From Aliivibrio sifiae (GTDB lineage: Bacteria; Pseudomonadota; Gammaproteobacteria; Enterobacterales; Vibrionaceae), in the NCBI RefSeq assembly GCF_002954705.1, contig NZ_MSCO01000001.1, forward strand, positions 32,757-92,043: a stretch of DNA of 59,287 bases, given 5' to 3'. The position numbers were made by a program, and so were the translations under genes. The notes beneath the pieces were generated by a model. The model saw only the letters and a list, made by a program, of their open reading frames with translations. It was not told the DNA's origin and searched no databases. The number at the start of each line of letters is the position of its first letter. The stretch's first letter is position 1. Of the stretch, positions 37,166 through 48,574 are shown one piece after another.

Positions 37166-39118
37166 TTATGCTGCTTGTTCGCCCGAAAGAATTTCTAAGA
37201 TTTCACTAACGCTGTTAGTGGATGTTAGTTTTTCAATGGCACCAGGTTCATCAAGCGCATTGGTAATTGATGTAATTACTTGTATGTGCTCGTCATTTTT
37301 AGCTGCGATACCTATAACCAATTTAGCTACATCATCTTCGTCTTCAGTGAATTGAACACCTGATGGATACTGACAGATGACTATGCCTGTTTTGATTACA
37401 CGGTCTTTGGCTTCTATTGTTCCATGTGGTACGGCAATAGACTCACCAAGGTAGGTTGGTACTAGTTTTTCACGGTCAAACATCGCCGCTACATATTCTG
37501 GTTCTGCGTATCCAAGAGACACAAGTTGTTCACCTGCGTATTGAATCGCTTCTTCTTTAGTTTTAAACGTTAATCCAAGATGGATGTTCTTTGCTTCTAT
37601 TTTAAATGGTTGTGCATTTTGCGGGGCAAAAAATTCATCATTTGCAGCCACTGGAGAGATTTGTGGTATTTCATCATCGTTCGCTGCTTCTGGGTAAGTT
37701 GATGCCATAATTCGTGCGACTAAATCGTTGTAGATATGACTGTCTAAGAAGTTTGTTAATGAAATATGCTCAGCATTTTCTGCGTGCTTACGTGCACGAT
37801 CCGTTAAATCTTTATGAGTAATCACAATATCGACATCCGTAGGTAAGTTATTAATAGCACAGTTTGTTACGCTGATATTTAGGCCTGCTTCCTGAACTTT
37901 TTTACGAAGAAGTCCTGCTCCCATGGCACTTGACCCCATGCCCGCGTCACACGCTACGATGATTTTTTGGATGTTATTGAATTTTGTTGAGTTATTTTTT
38001 TCAGCTGTGATACCAGAAGGTTGACCTTTTGAATCAGATTTCATATTACGCATTTTTGATGTCGCATCATCTAATGAAGTACCGTCGTCTTCATCTGATG
38101 TCGCTTGAGTTTTCATTAGGATTGCTGCAACAGTAAATGAAACGGCAGTTGCAGATAAGATTGAACAGATAACGCCAACAGCTGATGCTTTCGGTGTTAA
38201 TAATAAAATGGCAAAGATAGAGCCAGGAGATGCTGGAGCAACCATACCTGCATTAAATAGAGTTAGGACAAATACACCCGTCATACCACCCGCAATAGCG
38301 GCAAGGATTAAACGTGGATTCATTAAAATATATGGGAAATAAATTTCGTGAATACCACCAAAGAAATGAATGATAGATGCGCCACCAGCGGTTTGTTTTG
38401 CGGATCCTTTACCAAAGAACATGTAAGCAAGAAGAATACCTAAGCCTGGGCCTGGATTTGCTTCAATTAAGAAGAAAATAGATTGACCAACATCGTTTGC
38501 TTGTTGGATACCAAGAGGAGAGAAGATACCGTGATTAATCGCGTTATTTAAGAATAGAATTTTTGCTGGTTCAACAAAAATAGAAGTCAGTGGAAGAAGG
38601 CTTGCTTCTACTAAGAAATTTACCCCTCCAGCAAGACCTGCAGACAGTACTTTTACAAAAGGGCCGATAAAGTAGAAAGCAACAATTGCACACAGCATAC
38701 CAATAATGCCAGCAGAGAAGTTGTTTACGAGCATTTCAAAGCCGCTTTTGATTTTTCCATCGACTTTTTTATCGAAAATTTTAATCGCTAGTCCACCCAT
38801 AGGACCAACCATCATAGCCCCCATGAACATGGGAATATCAGTACCAACAATCACACCCATAGTAGTGATCGCACCAACGATAGCACCACGTTCGCCACCG
38901 ACTAATTTACCACCGGTATAACCGATAAGTAGTGGAAGCAAATAAGTAATCATTGGCCCAACAAGTTTCGCTAACGCTTCGTTAGGGATCCAACCTGTTG
39001 GGATAAATAAAGCCGTGATAAAGCCCCATGCGATAAACGCACCGATATTAGGCATTACCATATTTGATAAAAAACGACCAAAATTTTGTATCTTGATCTT
39101 TGCATCTGGTGATATCAT
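37166..39118 (-). CDS. mtlA: PTS mannitol permease EIICBA
   Basis: MtlA imports and phosphorylates mannitol. The 650-residue protein has an N-terminal EIIC membrane domain (about 1-340), a linker, an EIIB domain with phospho-acceptor Cys390 (in [13 protein letters not shown]) and a C-terminal EIIA domain with the active-site His in AVPHGT. All three domains are intact. The gene has an unusually long leader region upstream with a CRP-like site. In V. cholerae mtlA is controlled by an antisense RNA in this place. Confidence 0.97.
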   Translation of the reverse strand: MISPDAKIKIQNFGRFLSNMVMPNIGAFIAWGFITALFIPTGWIPNEALAKLVGPMITYLLPLLIGYTGGKLVGGERGAIVGAITTMGVIVGTDIPMFMGAMMVGPMGGLAIKIFDKKVDGKIKSGFEMLVNNFSAGIIGMLCAIVAFYFIGPFVKVLSAGLAGGVNFLVEASLLPLTSIFVEPAKILFLNNAINHGIFSPLGIQQANDVGQSIFFLIEANPGPGLGILLAYMFFGKGSAKQTAGGASIIHFFGGIHEIYFPYILMNPRLILAAIAGGMTGVFVLTLFNAGMVAPASPGSIFAILLLTPKASAVGVICSILSATAVSFTVAAILMKTQATSDEDDGTSLDDATSKMRNMKSDSKGQPSGITAEKNNSTKFNNIQKIIVACDAGMGSSAMGAGLLRKKVQEAGLNISVTNCAINNLPTDVDIVITHKDLTDRARKHAENAEHISLTNFLDSHIYNDLVARIMASTYPEAANDDEIPQISPVAANDEFFAPQNAQPFKIEAKNIHLGLTFKTKEEAIQYAGEQLVSLGYAEPEYVAAMFDREKLVPTYLGESIAVPHGTIEAKDRVIKTGIVICQYPSGVQFTEDEDDVAKLVIGIAAKNDEHIQVITSITNALDEPGAIEKLTSTNSVSEILEILSGEQAA

Positions 39119-39693
39119 AAGTGATTCCCCGTTTGAGGTTTTATTAAATTTTTTAAAAATGGCTCGCCAAAGCCATTGGTTAATTTCTAAGTACAGATGT
39201 AATTTACCATAGATTTTTTAATAGAACCGATAACGGGAAATTCGTGACTCTCTCCACAAAACCTCAGCAACTAATTCAAATAAAGTAGATCTATATAACG
39301 TTATTGATATGAAAATTTACAACAAATATTGTAATTTGAAATTGTCAATAATAATTAAATGCGCAATATCATACTTTTTGATATTTAGTTAATACCAAAA
39401 AGGTGATCCTTATCACTTATGTTGAATTTATATTTAAATAATAAAATCCCAATCAGATCTAGATCTCACTTTGTTATTTCTTTCACGATTCGAATTAAAT
39501 CGCTTGATAGTCAACGCTTTAAAATGGAATTTTATTACAGATATAATTACTACTAAAGGGTGAGGGGATCATGTTTGATGTGCCCTAAATAATAAGATTG
39601 GTTTGTAATAAAAAAGAAAATTCTATTAAAAGGTAGGTCGTGGGGAGATAAGACAGACGAAATGTTTTAGGTGATGTGATTAATGCGATTAAT
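39119..39693. promoter_or_regulatory. Long mtlA upstream region
   Basis: No coding region is supported in these 575 bp. Near the gene ATGGCT (39160) and AGCCAT (39172) can pair in a short hairpin. A CRP-like site lies at 39401-39418, about 290 bp from the start codon, so the transcript probably has a long 5' leader. V. cholerae encodes the antisense RNA MtlS opposite the mtlA leader; I see no decisive MtlS feature here. Confidence 0.5.
39401..39418. promoter_or_regulatory. Candidate CRP site upstream of mtlA
   Basis: GTGATCCTTATCAC (39403-39416) has perfect GTGA and TCAC half-sites separated by 6 bp, matching the CRP consensus core. Catabolite control of mannitol uptake is expected. Confidence 0.6.
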
Positions 39694-39722
39694 AAAAAAG
39701 GAGAACCTAACGCTCTCCTTTT
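39694..39722 (-). terminator. Terminator of nagB
   Basis: AAAAGGAGA (39696-39704) pairs with TCTCCTTTT (39714-39722); the A run from 39694 gives the U-tract on the minus strand. Confidence 0.82.
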
Positions 39723-39745
39723 GATATTTTAATTAAAGTAGAAAA

Positions 39746-40546
39746 TTATACGTGAGTGATATTTTCAGCTTCTAGTTCTTTAAAGTATTTTACTGTTTTC
39801 ACTTTCAGTTCTTGCTGTGAAGGTTCATCACAAACGATTACTGATTTAGGGTGAAGTTGAAGTGCTGATACTGTCCACATGTGGTTTACAGAACCTTCAA
39901 CAGCAGCTTGTAGAGCAAGTGCTTTGTTGTGACCTGTAATTAGGATCATAATTTCAGCTGAATCAAGCAGAGTACCTACGCCGATAGTTAATGCGTACTT
40001 AGGTACTTGGTTGATGTCGCCATCAAAGAAACGAGAGTTAGCAATGCGAGTGTCTTCAGTCAATGTTTTGATACGAGTACGAGATGCTAAAGAAGACGCT
40101 GGCTCGTTGAATGCGATGTGACCATCGTTACCCACTCCACCCATGAATAAGTTAATGCGACCGTAAGACTTAATTTTGTCTTCGTAACGTTGGCATTCTT
40201 CTTCGTGGTTATCAGTATTACCGTTTAGAAGGTTAATGTTTTCTTCTTGAATATCTACATGGTTGAAGAAGTTTTCAAACATGAAAGTACGGTAAGATTC
40301 TGGGTGGTTAGCATCAAGGCCAATGTACTCATCCATGTTGAATGTTACTACATTCTTAAAGCTCACTTCGCCAGCTTTATGCAGTTCGATTAGCTTTTTG
40401 TAAGTATTAAGAGGAGTACCACCAGTTGGAAGACCAAGAACGAATGGACGATCTGCTGTTGGGTTAAACTCATTGATGCGGTTAATAATGTGCTGTGCTG
40501 ACCATGCGCCTACTTGTTCTGCTTGGTTTAATGGAATAAGTCTCAT
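39746..40546 (-). CDS. nagB: Glucosamine-6-phosphate deaminase
   Basis: NagB converts glucosamine-6-phosphate to fructose-6-phosphate and ammonia, reversing the GlmS direction during amino-sugar catabolism. The 266-residue protein has the family's usual length and motifs FNMDEYIGL and [13 protein letters not shown], including the active-site Asp and His. The ATG at 40546 ([11 protein letters not shown]) is the canonical start. TTATTTTACAATGCG upstream (minus strand, near 40600) loosely resembles a NagC site but is not convincing. It stands as a single gene. Confidence 0.97.
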   Translation of the reverse strand: MRLIPLNQAEQVGAWSAQHIINRINEFNPTADRPFVLGLPTGGTPLNTYKKLIELHKAGEVSFKNVVTFNMDEYIGLDANHPESYRTFMFENFFNHVDIQEENINLLNGNTDNHEEECQRYEDKIKSYGRINLFMGGVGNDGHIAFNEPASSLASRTRIKTLTEDTRIANSRFFDGDINQVPKYALTIGVGTLLDSAEIMILITGHNKALALQAAVEGSVNHMWTVSALQLHPKSVIVCDEPSQQELKVKTVKYFKELEAENITHV

Positions 40547-40652
40547 CATATACCTCAAAAAATTAATGTAATAGTTTGCTTAATTGCGTTAATTCGCATT
40601 GTAAAATAAGTGCGATGCTAATGCTAATGATTTTGGTCAATAAAGGACCATA

Positions 40653-42503
40653 TTATTTAACCAAGCTCACACTTTGCTTTAAATGCTGAGTAAATGGATC
40701 TGCTTTCATAAATCCAGTTAGGCGCGATGCTGATAAGTATTCACCGTTCGCATTCCAAAAATCGATAGTGGGTAAGCCAAGGACTTTCAGTTGCTTAAGC
40801 AGTTCGATATCTTCTGGGCTGTTTTTTGTTACGTCAGCTTGCAGCAAAATAAACTCACCTAAAAGTGGTTCAACTTTTTTATTATGAAAGGTGTACTTTT
40901 CAAATTCTTTACACGCTACACACCAGTCTGCATAGAAGTCGAGCATCACTGGTTTGCCTTGTGTTTTTGCGGCTTCCAATTCTCGGTTTAAGTCTTCAAT
41001 CGTACTTATCTTTTTAAATGTTACAGCTTGAGTTGTCGTTCTTACTTCGGTATTCGTCTTACCTGAAATTGCATCAATAACAGGGATTGCAGAACCGACA
41101 ATACCTAAAATAGCGATAATGCCAGCAATGCTTGTTTTCCATGATTGAGGCATGGTCGCTTTGACATGATATAACCAACCAAATGCTGCAATTCCAAGAG
41201 CAGACCAAATAAATGGTGTGATGTTATGAGGAAGAATTCGCTCTAGTAAGAAAACAGGAACAGCCAGAAGAATAAAGCCAAACAGCGTCTTCACATGCGT
41301 CATCCATACGCCTGCTTTTGGTAGTAATTTATTACCAAATACTGCCGCTAGAATTAATGGAATACCCATGCCAATAGCCAAAGCATACAGAGCAACGGCA
41401 CCAGTAAGTAAATCCCCACTTTTTGCTACGTAAAGCAGTGCTCCTGATAATGGTGCAGTCGTACATGGTGAGCAGACTAAACCTGAGATAGCACCCATGG
41501 CAAACACACCACCTAAGTTTCCGCCTTTTTGCTGGTTACTGATGTCATTAAGTTTGGTTTGTAGGCTACTTGGTAATTGAATGGTGTAAGCACCGAACAT
41601 CGACAGAGCGAGCAGCACAAACATGATGCTCAAGCCAATTAACACATAAGGATGTTGTAATGCTGCCTGAAATTGCATACCTGCCGAAGCAACCACTAAC
41701 CCAAGTAAGGTATAGGTTAATGCCATGCCTTGAACGTAAACAAAAGAAAGCTTGAAAGCCTTACCGTGAGAGAGCTTTCCGCCACCTAAAACAATACCCG
41801 TAAGAATAGGGTACATAGGTAATACACAAGGTGTAAACGCAAGACCAATACCAAGTGCTAAGAATAAGAACGGTGTCCACCAAGCGTCACCTAGATTATC
41901 AGCCAGCTCTTGTTGCTGCGTTTGAGATATGACTTTTGGTTCAGGATCTAATGATGTGTTCTTTTCTATGCTAACGGGTGCACTATCACTTTTAGCTACA
42001 ACATGTGTATTTGCCGTTTCATCTTGATATGAACTTGATGCAGTTAATGCTGATAATGGAATTTTACGGATCTCTGGTGGATAACAGAATCCTGCTTTTG
42101 CACAACCTTGGTAACGAACGGTTAATTCTGCATTATCACTAACAGAAATTAATGGCACCGTAATGGTCAGTGGCTTTGTGTAGATATTCACATTACCAAA
42201 AAATTCATCGTTATGAGGTGTGCCTTCTTCCATAACTAAATCCGCAATTTCAGCCCCATTAGAGGAGACTGAGATACGTTGTTGATATAAATAGTAATCA
42301 GGCTTTACTTGCCAATCTAAATAAACTCGATCCCCTTGTTGCATAAAATTAAAAGGAAACGCTTCATTTACCGTTACAAAAGAAGAATCTTGTTGGTTTT
42401 GTAATTTAGTTAAATCAAACGCAGCCAAAGCTTGTGGAGCGAAAGAGATAAACAGAATGAAGAATGATAAAAGGGCAGCTCGAAATCGGAGTAAATTCGT
42501 CAT
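40653..42503 (-). CDS. dsbD: Thiol:disulfide interchange protein DsbD
   Basis: DsbD carries reducing power from cytoplasmic thioredoxin across the inner membrane to DsbC and related proteins. The 616-residue protein has a signal peptide (cleavage after ALA near 28), a periplasmic alpha domain with the pair in CAKAGFC, an eight-helix beta domain with paired cysteines in TPCVLP and SPCTTAP, and a C-terminal thioredoxin domain with WCVAC. All six functional cysteines are present. It is monocistronic and divergent from the stress-protein gene. Confidence 0.97.
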   Translation of the reverse strand: MTNLLRFRAALLSFFILFISFAPQALAAFDLTKLQNQQDSSFVTVNEAFPFNFMQQGDRVYLDWQVKPDYYLYQQRISVSSNGAEIADLVMEEGTPHNDEFFGNVNIYTKPLTITVPLISVSDNAELTVRYQGCAKAGFCYPPEIRKIPLSALTASSSYQDETANTHVVAKSDSAPVSIEKNTSLDPEPKVISQTQQQELADNLGDAWWTPFLFLALGIGLAFTPCVLPMYPILTGIVLGGGKLSHGKAFKLSFVYVQGMALTYTLLGLVVASAGMQFQAALQHPYVLIGLSIMFVLLALSMFGAYTIQLPSSLQTKLNDISNQQKGGNLGGVFAMGAISGLVCSPCTTAPLSGALLYVAKSGDLLTGAVALYALAIGMGIPLILAAVFGNKLLPKAGVWMTHVKTLFGFILLAVPVFLLERILPHNITPFIWSALGIAAFGWLYHVKATMPQSWKTSIAGIIAILGIVGSAIPVIDAISGKTNTEVRTTTQAVTFKKISTIEDLNRELEAAKTQGKPVMLDFYADWCVACKEFEKYTFHNKKVEPLLGEFILLQADVTKNSPEDIELLKQLKVLGLPTIDFWNANGEYLSASRLTGFMKADPFTQHLKQSVSLVK

Positions 42504-42716
42504 GTGGAAGTCTTTATAAAAATAGATACGGGTATGACTATCGAAATGGTCAAGAGTTCGACAAGTATAGTATCAATTGCAGTAATGATCTGCTCATTTC
42601 TCTTTTGACACTTAGGTAATTATTTTTGATTTGTTGCGGTTTCGAGATCTCTACGACACTATTTTTACCTGACTAAAACTATGCTTATTCTATTAATAGA
42701 CGAAGAGGGCGTTGTG

Positions 42717-43142
42717 ATGAAATACAAACATATCCTTGTGGCATTGGATCTGTCAAAAGAGAGTCATGTTCTGATTGATAGAGCGGTTTCTATGGCTGGT
42801 TTAGTCGGTGCAAAAGTGTCTTATATTCATATTGATGGGACTCATGGAGAGATTTATCCAGAGCTTGTCGATATACAAGCAGAGCCTGAACGTAAACCGC
42901 TTAATGAGCCTTCAAATAAATGGCTGGCTGATTTTCAGCAGTATACTGATTTTCCGATTGAGAGCTTTTGGGTAGGAACTGGAGATCTTAGTCATAAAGT
43001 TGAGGCAGCGGTTAAAGATAATGAAATTGACCTATTGATTTGTGGTCATCACCATGATTTTTTGAGTAAAATTATTTCGTATTCTCGACCTCTCATTCAT
43101 CACTCTCCTATTGATATATTGGTTGTACCGATTACGTCATAA
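42717..43142 (+). CDS. Universal stress protein, UspA type
   Basis: The 141-residue protein has the UspA fold start MKYKHILVALDLSKES and the region LICGHHHDF ... SPIDILVVPI; the usual nucleotide-loop GSxG is replaced by a SYSRPLIH-like stretch, as in UspA-class proteins that do not bind ATP. The ATG at 42717 follows AGAGGG by 7 bp; the longer frame is not family-like. Role: survival under growth arrest or stress, inferred from the family. Confidence 0.92.
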   Translation: MKYKHILVALDLSKESHVLIDRAVSMAGLVGAKVSYIHIDGTHGEIYPELVDIQAEPERKPLNEPSNKWLADFQQYTDFPIESFWVGTGDLSHKVEAAVKDNEIDLLICGHHHDFLSKIISYSRPLIHHSPIDILVVPITS

Positions 43143-43155
43143 CTTAAAAGACATA

Positions 43156-43186
43156 AAAAATGGCAGCTAAATTAGCTGCCATTTTT
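43156..43186. terminator. Bidirectional terminator between usp gene and dcuA
   Basis: A perfect 15-bp stem AAAAATGGCAGCTAA/TTAGCTGCCATTTTT ends both convergent genes. Confidence 0.92.
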
Positions 43187-43210
43187 GGTGGTATATGTGC
43201 ATTTTCTTAA

Positions 43211-44512
43211 TTAAAGAATAATACCGCCAAATACAAAGCCTAGTGCAACAGAAGTCGAAATCGTTGCAACACCCGGAATGAAGAATGGGTGGTTAAATAC
43301 AAGATTACCAATTCGTGTTGAGCCAGTATCATCCATCTCAACCGCCGCCAGAAGCGTAGGGTAAGTAGGAAGTACGAACAATGCACTCACTGCCGCAAAA
43401 GAAGCAACCGCAGTAATTGGTGCAACACCAATTGCTAATGCTGCAGGCATTAATGCTGTTGTTGTTGCGCCTTGAGAGTAAAGAAGCATAGAAGCAAAGA
43501 ATAAAACAATCGCTAGCATCCACGGGTATTGTGCAAGGATCTCAGCTGAGAACTCTTTGATTTCACCAATATGAGAAGAAACGAAAGTATCGCCAAGCCA
43601 TGCAACACCAAGAACACACACACAAGCACTCATACCTGATTTGAATGTTGCTGCGTTAGCAATTTTAGATGCATCAATTTTAGTGAAAGTAACGATAGCC
43701 GCTGCCGCTGTTAGCATTAGCGCCATGATAGCTTCGTTACGGCCAATTGTTGGATGTTCAATCAGGCCAACACTGCCACTGATCATCGTTGCATAAGCAA
43801 CAACAGCGACGATAGCAACACAGAAGATATAAACAGATGCTTTTGCTGTTGGTAAAATTTCACGTTTACCAGCGCCGTTCATCTTAATTAGGCCTTTTGC
43901 AAGACGTTCTTGATAAACCACATCGTCTTTCAGTTCACAGCCTAGGAAGTTAGCAACGAACGCACCAACCATGCATGCTAGGAATGTTGATGGAATACAT
44001 ACTGCTAATAGTGTTAAGTAATCCACACCTAGAGGCTCAAGGATACCAGAGAAGAAAACAACTGCCGCAGAGATTGGAGACGCAGTAATTGCAATTTGAG
44101 AAGCAACAACAGCGATAGAAAGTGGGCGAGAAGGACGAACACCTTGTTCTTTAGCAACTTCTGCAATAACAGGAAGTGTAGAGAATGCAGTGTGACCTGT
44201 ACCTGCTAGCATCGTCATGAAATAAGTCACGATAGGTGCGTAGAAAGTAATACGTTTTGGGTTTTTACGTAAGAATTTTTCTGCTAGGTCAACCAACCAA
44301 TCCATACCGCCAGCCACTTGCATTGCAGCAATAGCCGTGATTACAGACATGATGATTAAAATAACATCGATAGGGATAGAGCCCGCGTCTAAACCTAAGA
44401 TCATGGTAAGGACAAGAACGCCCGCACCACCCGCAAAACCAATACCAATACCGCCGATACGTGCACCTAAATAGATGAACAGCAGTACGACAAGAAGCTG
44501 TACAGCAATCAT
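43211..44512 (-). CDS. dcuA: C4-dicarboxylate transporter, DcuA type
   Basis: Dcu proteins exchange fumarate, malate, aspartate and succinate across the inner membrane, mainly in anaerobic growth. The 433-residue protein has about ten membrane helices. Its opening LGARIGGIGIGFAGG and ITASPISAAVVF segments are nearer to DcuA than DcuB. It follows aspA on the same strand; a terminator and 174 bp separate them, so both joint and separate transcription are possible. The pair supplies fumarate from aspartate and moves C4 acids. Confidence 0.93.
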   Translation of the reverse strand: MIAVQLLVVLLFIYLGARIGGIGIGFAGGAGVLVLTMILGLDAGSIPIDVILIIMSVITAIAAMQVAGGMDWLVDLAEKFLRKNPKRITFYAPIVTYFMTMLAGTGHTAFSTLPVIAEVAKEQGVRPSRPLSIAVVASQIAITASPISAAVVFFSGILEPLGVDYLTLLAVCIPSTFLACMVGAFVANFLGCELKDDVVYQERLAKGLIKMNGAGKREILPTAKASVYIFCVAIVAVVAYATMISGSVGLIEHPTIGRNEAIMALMLTAAAAIVTFTKIDASKIANAATFKSGMSACVCVLGVAWLGDTFVSSHIGEIKEFSAEILAQYPWMLAIVLFFASMLLYSQGATTTALMPAALAIGVAPITAVASFAAVSALFVLPTYPTLLAAVEMDDTGSTRIGNLVFNHPFFIPGVATISTSVALGFVFGGIIL

Positions 44513-44640
44513 AATATAACTCCAATGTTTAAGTTTAAATTTAAAATAATTATTCAGATTTTTATTGCATAGCTATATACAGCAAATCAATAAAAGTATG
44601 AATGATTACTTGACCTGTTTGTCAGTAAATTTTTTAGTAT

Positions 44641-44669
44641 AAAAAAAAGCGAGCTTCAGTGAGCTCGCT
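44641..44669 (-). terminator. Terminator between aspA and dcuA
   Basis: AGCGAGCT (44648-44655) pairs perfectly with AGCTCGCT (44662-44669). Eight A residues at 44641-44648 give a U-tract for minus-strand RNA. Confidence 0.88.
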
Positions 44670-44686
44670 ATTTGAGGTGTTACGGA

Positions 44687-46135
44687 TTAATCGTAACGTT
44701 TTGCTTTGTATTGCGGGTGCATTAGATTTTCTACAGAGAAGATGTCATCTAATTGCTCTTCAGTTAGAAGACCACGCTCAAGAACTACATCACGAACGTT
44801 TTTGCCTGTTTCAGCACAAATCTTACCAACAATGTCACCTTCGTGGTGGCCAATGAATGGGTTTAGGTAAGTAACGATACCGATAGAGTTAAATACGTGA
44901 GCTTCACATACTTCTTTGTTTACCGTGATACCGTCGATACATTTGTCACGTAAGTTCACACATGCATTTTTCAAGATTTCGATAGATTCGAAAAGAGCTT
45001 GACCAATTACTGGTTCCATTACGTTTAATTGCAGTTGACCTGCTTCAGCAGCGAAAGTCACTGTAGTATCGTTACCGATTACTTTGAAGCAAACTTGGTT
45101 TACAACTTCAGGGATTACAGGGTTCACTTTAGCAGGCATGATTGAAGAACCAGCTTGAAGCTCAGGTAAGTTCAATTCATTAAGACCAGCACGAGGACCA
45201 GAAGAAAGAAGACGTAAGTCATTACAAATTTTAGACATTTTAACCGCAGTACGTTTTAGCGCACCGTGGATCATAACGTAAGCACCACAGTCAGACGTTG
45301 CTTCGATTAAGTCTTCAGCAGCAACACACTCTAGGCCTGTTACTTCAGCTAGATGACGAACCGCTGCTTCTTGGTAACCAGTCGCAGCGTTTAAGCCAGT
45401 ACCGATTGCTGTCGCGCCGATGTTTACTTCTAAAAGAAGTTGCGCTGTGTAGTTAAGGTTTTTCACTTCTTCTTGAAGTAGAACACCCCAAGCGTGGAAC
45501 TCTTGACCAACAGTCATTGGAACAGCGTCTTGAAGCTGAGTACGACCCATTTTCAAAACGTTACGGAATTCTTGATCTTTAAGATCGAATGCACCTTTTA
45601 GGTATTCAATCGCTTCGATCAGTTTCATCATGCTGTTGTATACAGCAATACGGAAGCCTGTTGGGTATGCACAGTTAGTTGATTGAGAACGGTTTACGTG
45701 ATCATTAGGGTTAATGATGTCGTATTCGCCTTTCTCTTTACCCATAAGTTCAAGAGCAACGTTAGCAATAACTTCGTTAGCATTCATGTTAACTGAAGTA
45801 CCAGCACCGCCTTGGAAAACATCTGATGGGAATTGATCCATGCACTTGCCAGTTTCAAGAATTAAATCACATGCTTTGATGATGTACTCACCAACTTGTG
45901 AAGGGATAGCACCTAATTCTTTGTTAGCTAAAGCGGCTGCTTTTTTAGTGTAGATCATGCCACGAACAAACTCAGGAACATCAGAAATAGTTACATTTGA
46001 AATGTTGAAGTTTTCCATAGCGCGAAGGGTATGAATACCGTAGTAAGCTTCAGCAGGAACGTGACGTTCACCTAGCAAATCTTCTTCAATACGAGTTGCA
46101 GTATTCGTTTTTTCTAAATCAAGCATCTGAGTCAT
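44687..46135 (-). CDS. aspA: Aspartate ammonia-lyase
   Basis: AspA converts aspartate to fumarate and ammonia. The 482-residue protein contains the fumarase/aspartase signature [11 protein letters not shown] and [11 protein letters not shown]. The N-terminus [27 protein letters not shown] is slightly longer than the E. coli one but family-like from RIEEDLLG onward. It is transcribed toward dcuA. A CRP-like site lies about 150 bp upstream. Confidence 0.97.
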   Translation of the reverse strand: MTQMLDLEKTNTATRIEEDLLGERHVPAEAYYGIHTLRAMENFNISNVTISDVPEFVRGMIYTKKAAALANKELGAIPSQVGEYIIKACDLILETGKCMDQFPSDVFQGGAGTSVNMNANEVIANVALELMGKEKGEYDIINPNDHVNRSQSTNCAYPTGFRIAVYNSMMKLIEAIEYLKGAFDLKDQEFRNVLKMGRTQLQDAVPMTVGQEFHAWGVLLQEEVKNLNYTAQLLLEVNIGATAIGTGLNAATGYQEAAVRHLAEVTGLECVAAEDLIEATSDCGAYVMIHGALKRTAVKMSKICNDLRLLSSGPRAGLNELNLPELQAGSSIMPAKVNPVIPEVVNQVCFKVIGNDTTVTFAAEAGQLQLNVMEPVIGQALFESIEILKNACVNLRDKCIDGITVNKEVCEAHVFNSIGIVTYLNPFIGHHEGDIVGKICAETGKNVRDVVLERGLLTEEQLDDIFSVENLMHPQYKAKRYD

Positions 46136-46557
46136 AGTAAGCCTTTAAGGTTCTATATTTTAATTATTGGATTCTGTCCAAGTGATCATATCTGCGAGTA
46201 GAGTCCGTTCGTCAGAGGGTGATCAATATCGTACCTGATGCCTTGTTTTAACGTCATCATACACCTCTTTAGTGGTAAAAGTGTTAACTTGATCACTTTT
46301 TAAGTCTAGTTTTTGCAAAATATTTCAAATTGAGATAATGCTCTCACTAGTTGTTAATATCTTTACTTTATAGGTTATATAACTGCTACTTGAGTTAATG
46401 AATTTGATGGCTGTTTACACTCTTTTACAGAGTTCTTTCTTGAAAATCGAGGGGATGTGCCGCATCTATCATAATAGAGAGAGAAAAAGTGGTTTGCGGT
46501 TAATGCCTGCTACACTAAATAAGATATATAAAGTGAAAGATCGTATTAAATCCAATC
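46136..46557. other. Intergenic region between aspA and fxsA
   Basis: About 420 bp without a supported gene. It should hold the divergent promoters of aspA and fxsA. The only site I can propose is a CRP-like sequence at 46282-46297. No RNA gene or repeat is evident. Confidence 0.5.
46282..46297. promoter_or_regulatory. Candidate CRP site upstream of aspA
   Basis: TGTTAACTTGATCACT matches the CRP pattern TGTGA-N6-TCACA at four of five positions in each half. Catabolite control of aspA is known in E. coli. The match is moderate. Confidence 0.4.
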
Positions 46558-46567
46558 GAGGTGTGTT

Positions 46568-47101
46568 GTGTTTCCTATTTTATTACTGATGTTTATTTTT
46601 GTTCCCATTATTGAAATTGCACTGTTTGTGCAAGTTGGGGGCATGTTAGGTATGTGGCCGACACTTGGTTTGGTGCTTATCACCGCTTTTGTTGGAGCAT
46701 CATTAGTTAGAAGCCAAGGGATCCAAACCTTGATGTCGGTACAATCAAAATTACAGCAAGGTGAATTACCAGCGCAACAAATCGTAGAAGGCATGATGCT
46801 TGCGGTTGCTGGTGTACTATTACTTGTTCCTGGCTTTATGACCGATGCGCTAGGTATGTTGGTTTTATTACCTGCACCAAGAGCCTACTTAGCAAAACAA
46901 TTAATGAGCCGAGTAAAAGTGAATGGCATAGGAGCATCCCAAGGTGGCTTTCATGCAGGTTTCGGTGGTGGTTTTGATCAAAATGGTCCGTTTAATCAAG
47001 GTAACCCATTTGATCAAGCAAATCAGAATGATCAGCAAGGTGATGTATTTGAAGGTGAATTTCAACGTAAAGAAGATGATCCAAACAAAACCTTAAAATA
47101 A
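46568..47101 (+). CDS. fxsA: FxsA-family inner-membrane protein
   Basis: FxsA is a small membrane protein whose overproduction relieves phage exclusion in E. coli; its cellular role is unclear. The 177-residue product has hydrophobic segments in its first 100 residues (ILLLMFIFVPIIEIALFVQVG) and a hydrophilic C-terminal tail rich in Gly, Asn, Gln and Phe. It starts with GTG at 46568, supported by GAGG 6 bp upstream. It is convergent with envC. Confidence 0.9.
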   Translation: MFPILLLMFIFVPIIEIALFVQVGGMLGMWPTLGLVLITAFVGASLVRSQGIQTLMSVQSKLQQGELPAQQIVEGMMLAVAGVLLLVPGFMTDALGMLVLLPAPRAYLAKQLMSRVKVNGIGASQGGFHAGFGGGFDQNGPFNQGNPFDQANQNDQQGDVFEGEFQRKEDDPNKTLK

Positions 47102-47123
47102 TTTATTCGCTATATGAATGGAA

Positions 47124-47174
47124 TAAAAAAAGCCACGTTATCCTGTTACTAAATAGAGATAACGCGGCTTTTTT
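47124..47174. terminator. Bidirectional terminator between fxsA and envC
   Basis: AAAAAGCCACGTTATC (47127-47142) pairs with GATAACGCGGCTTTTT (47158-47173), one mismatch, with A and T tails on the outside. Confidence 0.88.
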
Positions 47175-47206
47175 AATATCTGAATTACTGATTAATTAAG
47201 TAATGA

Positions 47207-48352
47207 TTAACGCTTTAACCAAGAACGGGGGTTCTGCGCTTTACTGTTGCGACGGATTTCAAAGTACAGAGAAGGTCTGTCTTGACCACCACTGTCACCA
47301 ACCACTGCAATGGTTTCACCTGCACGTACTTTATCGCCTTCTTTTTTCATTAAACTTTGATTGTAGCCATATAAGGTCATATCGCCCTTACCATGGTCAA
47401 TAAGGATCATTAATCCATAACCACGTAGCCAATCAGCAAAAACGACCTTGCCTGAATCAACGGCTTTAACTGGTGCTCCGTATTGGCTGGCTAATACCAT
47501 GCCTTTCCATGTTAATTGACCGGTTTGTTTAGTGCCAAAACTATGCAATGTTTTAGGATTATCGATTGGCCAAGGTAGACGACCTTTTTGACGCGCAATT
47601 CCATCCATAGGGACGTTGTTTTTTGCTTTGGCTTTTGCAATAGCAACTTTTAAGCGTTTTTCATTTTGTTGTAGCTCGTTTAAATAACCACTTTCACTTG
47701 AAATACGATTTTTAATACTTGAGACGGTTTTCTTACGTTTATTTTGAGATGTTTGTAGTGTCTGCTTTTCTTTAGTGTACTGGGCAAGCAGGTCACTTTG
47801 TCGTTGCTGTTGCTCAAGTAAAGACGCTTCTTTCTCTTTCAGTTGCATTGTGGTGAACTCTAATTGAGAGATAGCACCTACCCTGGCTTCTGATAAACGT
47901 TGAGCGTATTGAGTCATACGATCGATTTTATTAACATCATCACCGCTCAAAACGTTAGACAGTTGATTGTTTCGGCTCGTGAGGTAGTAGTTAACTAACA
48001 AGTCTTTCAGAATTTCAATCTGACCTACTTGTTGTTGGGTTAGCTCGGATTGCTGTTGCTTTAACCCAGCGATCGATACTTTTAATGAATTTAGTTCTCG
48101 CTCTGCGTTGCGCGTTTTTTGAGACGCGTTCGCAATGGATAACTCATGTTTTTTCAAACTAGTTTGCAGACTAGAGAGTTCTTTTTTCTGTTTACTTAAT
48201 AGTGAGTTTTGGCGAGATATTTCTTGTTTCATTCCCTTTAATTCTGCGTCATTAGCATGAGAGGTTAGAGGAAAGCTAAATGTCAGGCACACTAACGCCG
48301 TCGTACAGATTTTACGAAAAGAAAAAAACGTATTTGAAAGGGATATGTTCAT
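47207..48352 (-). CDS. envC: Murein hydrolase activator EnvC
   Basis: EnvC is a periplasmic septal factor that activates the amidases AmiA and AmiB during cell division. The 381-residue protein has a signal peptide (cleavage after SHA near 33), a long coiled coil (about 35-250) and a degenerate LytM/M23 domain at the C-terminus (GMVLASQYGAPVKAVDSGKV; SLYFEIRRN). As in EnvC, the catalytic metal ligands are incomplete, so it should activate rather than cut. It is a single gene here. Confidence 0.94.
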   Translation of the reverse strand: MNISLSNTFFSFRKICTTALVCLTFSFPLTSHANDAELKGMKQEISRQNSLLSKQKKELSSLQTSLKKHELSIANASQKTRNAERELNSLKVSIAGLKQQQSELTQQQVGQIEILKDLLVNYYLTSRNNQLSNVLSGDDVNKIDRMTQYAQRLSEARVGAISQLEFTTMQLKEKEASLLEQQQRQSDLLAQYTKEKQTLQTSQNKRKKTVSSIKNRISSESGYLNELQQNEKRLKVAIAKAKAKNNVPMDGIARQKGRLPWPIDNPKTLHSFGTKQTGQLTWKGMVLASQYGAPVKAVDSGKVVFADWLRGYGLMILIDHGKGDMTLYGYNQSLMKKEGDKVRAGETIAVVGDSGGQDRPSLYFEIRRNSKAQNPRSWLKR

Positions 48353-48574
48353 CGCAGCATTATTTCAGATAGAGTGGGTCCTGACTAGACAGAGTTTGTG
48401 TTTGGTCTCAATTGTAAAACCAATATCACAGCATTTTAGCTGTATTCGGCTGTTTTTTTATCCTCGCTAGTTTCAAAAGAAACCCTAGGGTATACTTTCG
48501 CCTTAATTTTAGCGCCTATGGTAACTGAACTGTCTAATGACATGTGGTTATCCAAAAAATCAGAGATAAAGAAT

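Noticed and set aside
40559-40652. NagC operator upstream of nagB
   Set aside because: TTATTTTACAATGCG and nearby sequence fit only part of the NagC consensus; not strong enough to list as a site.
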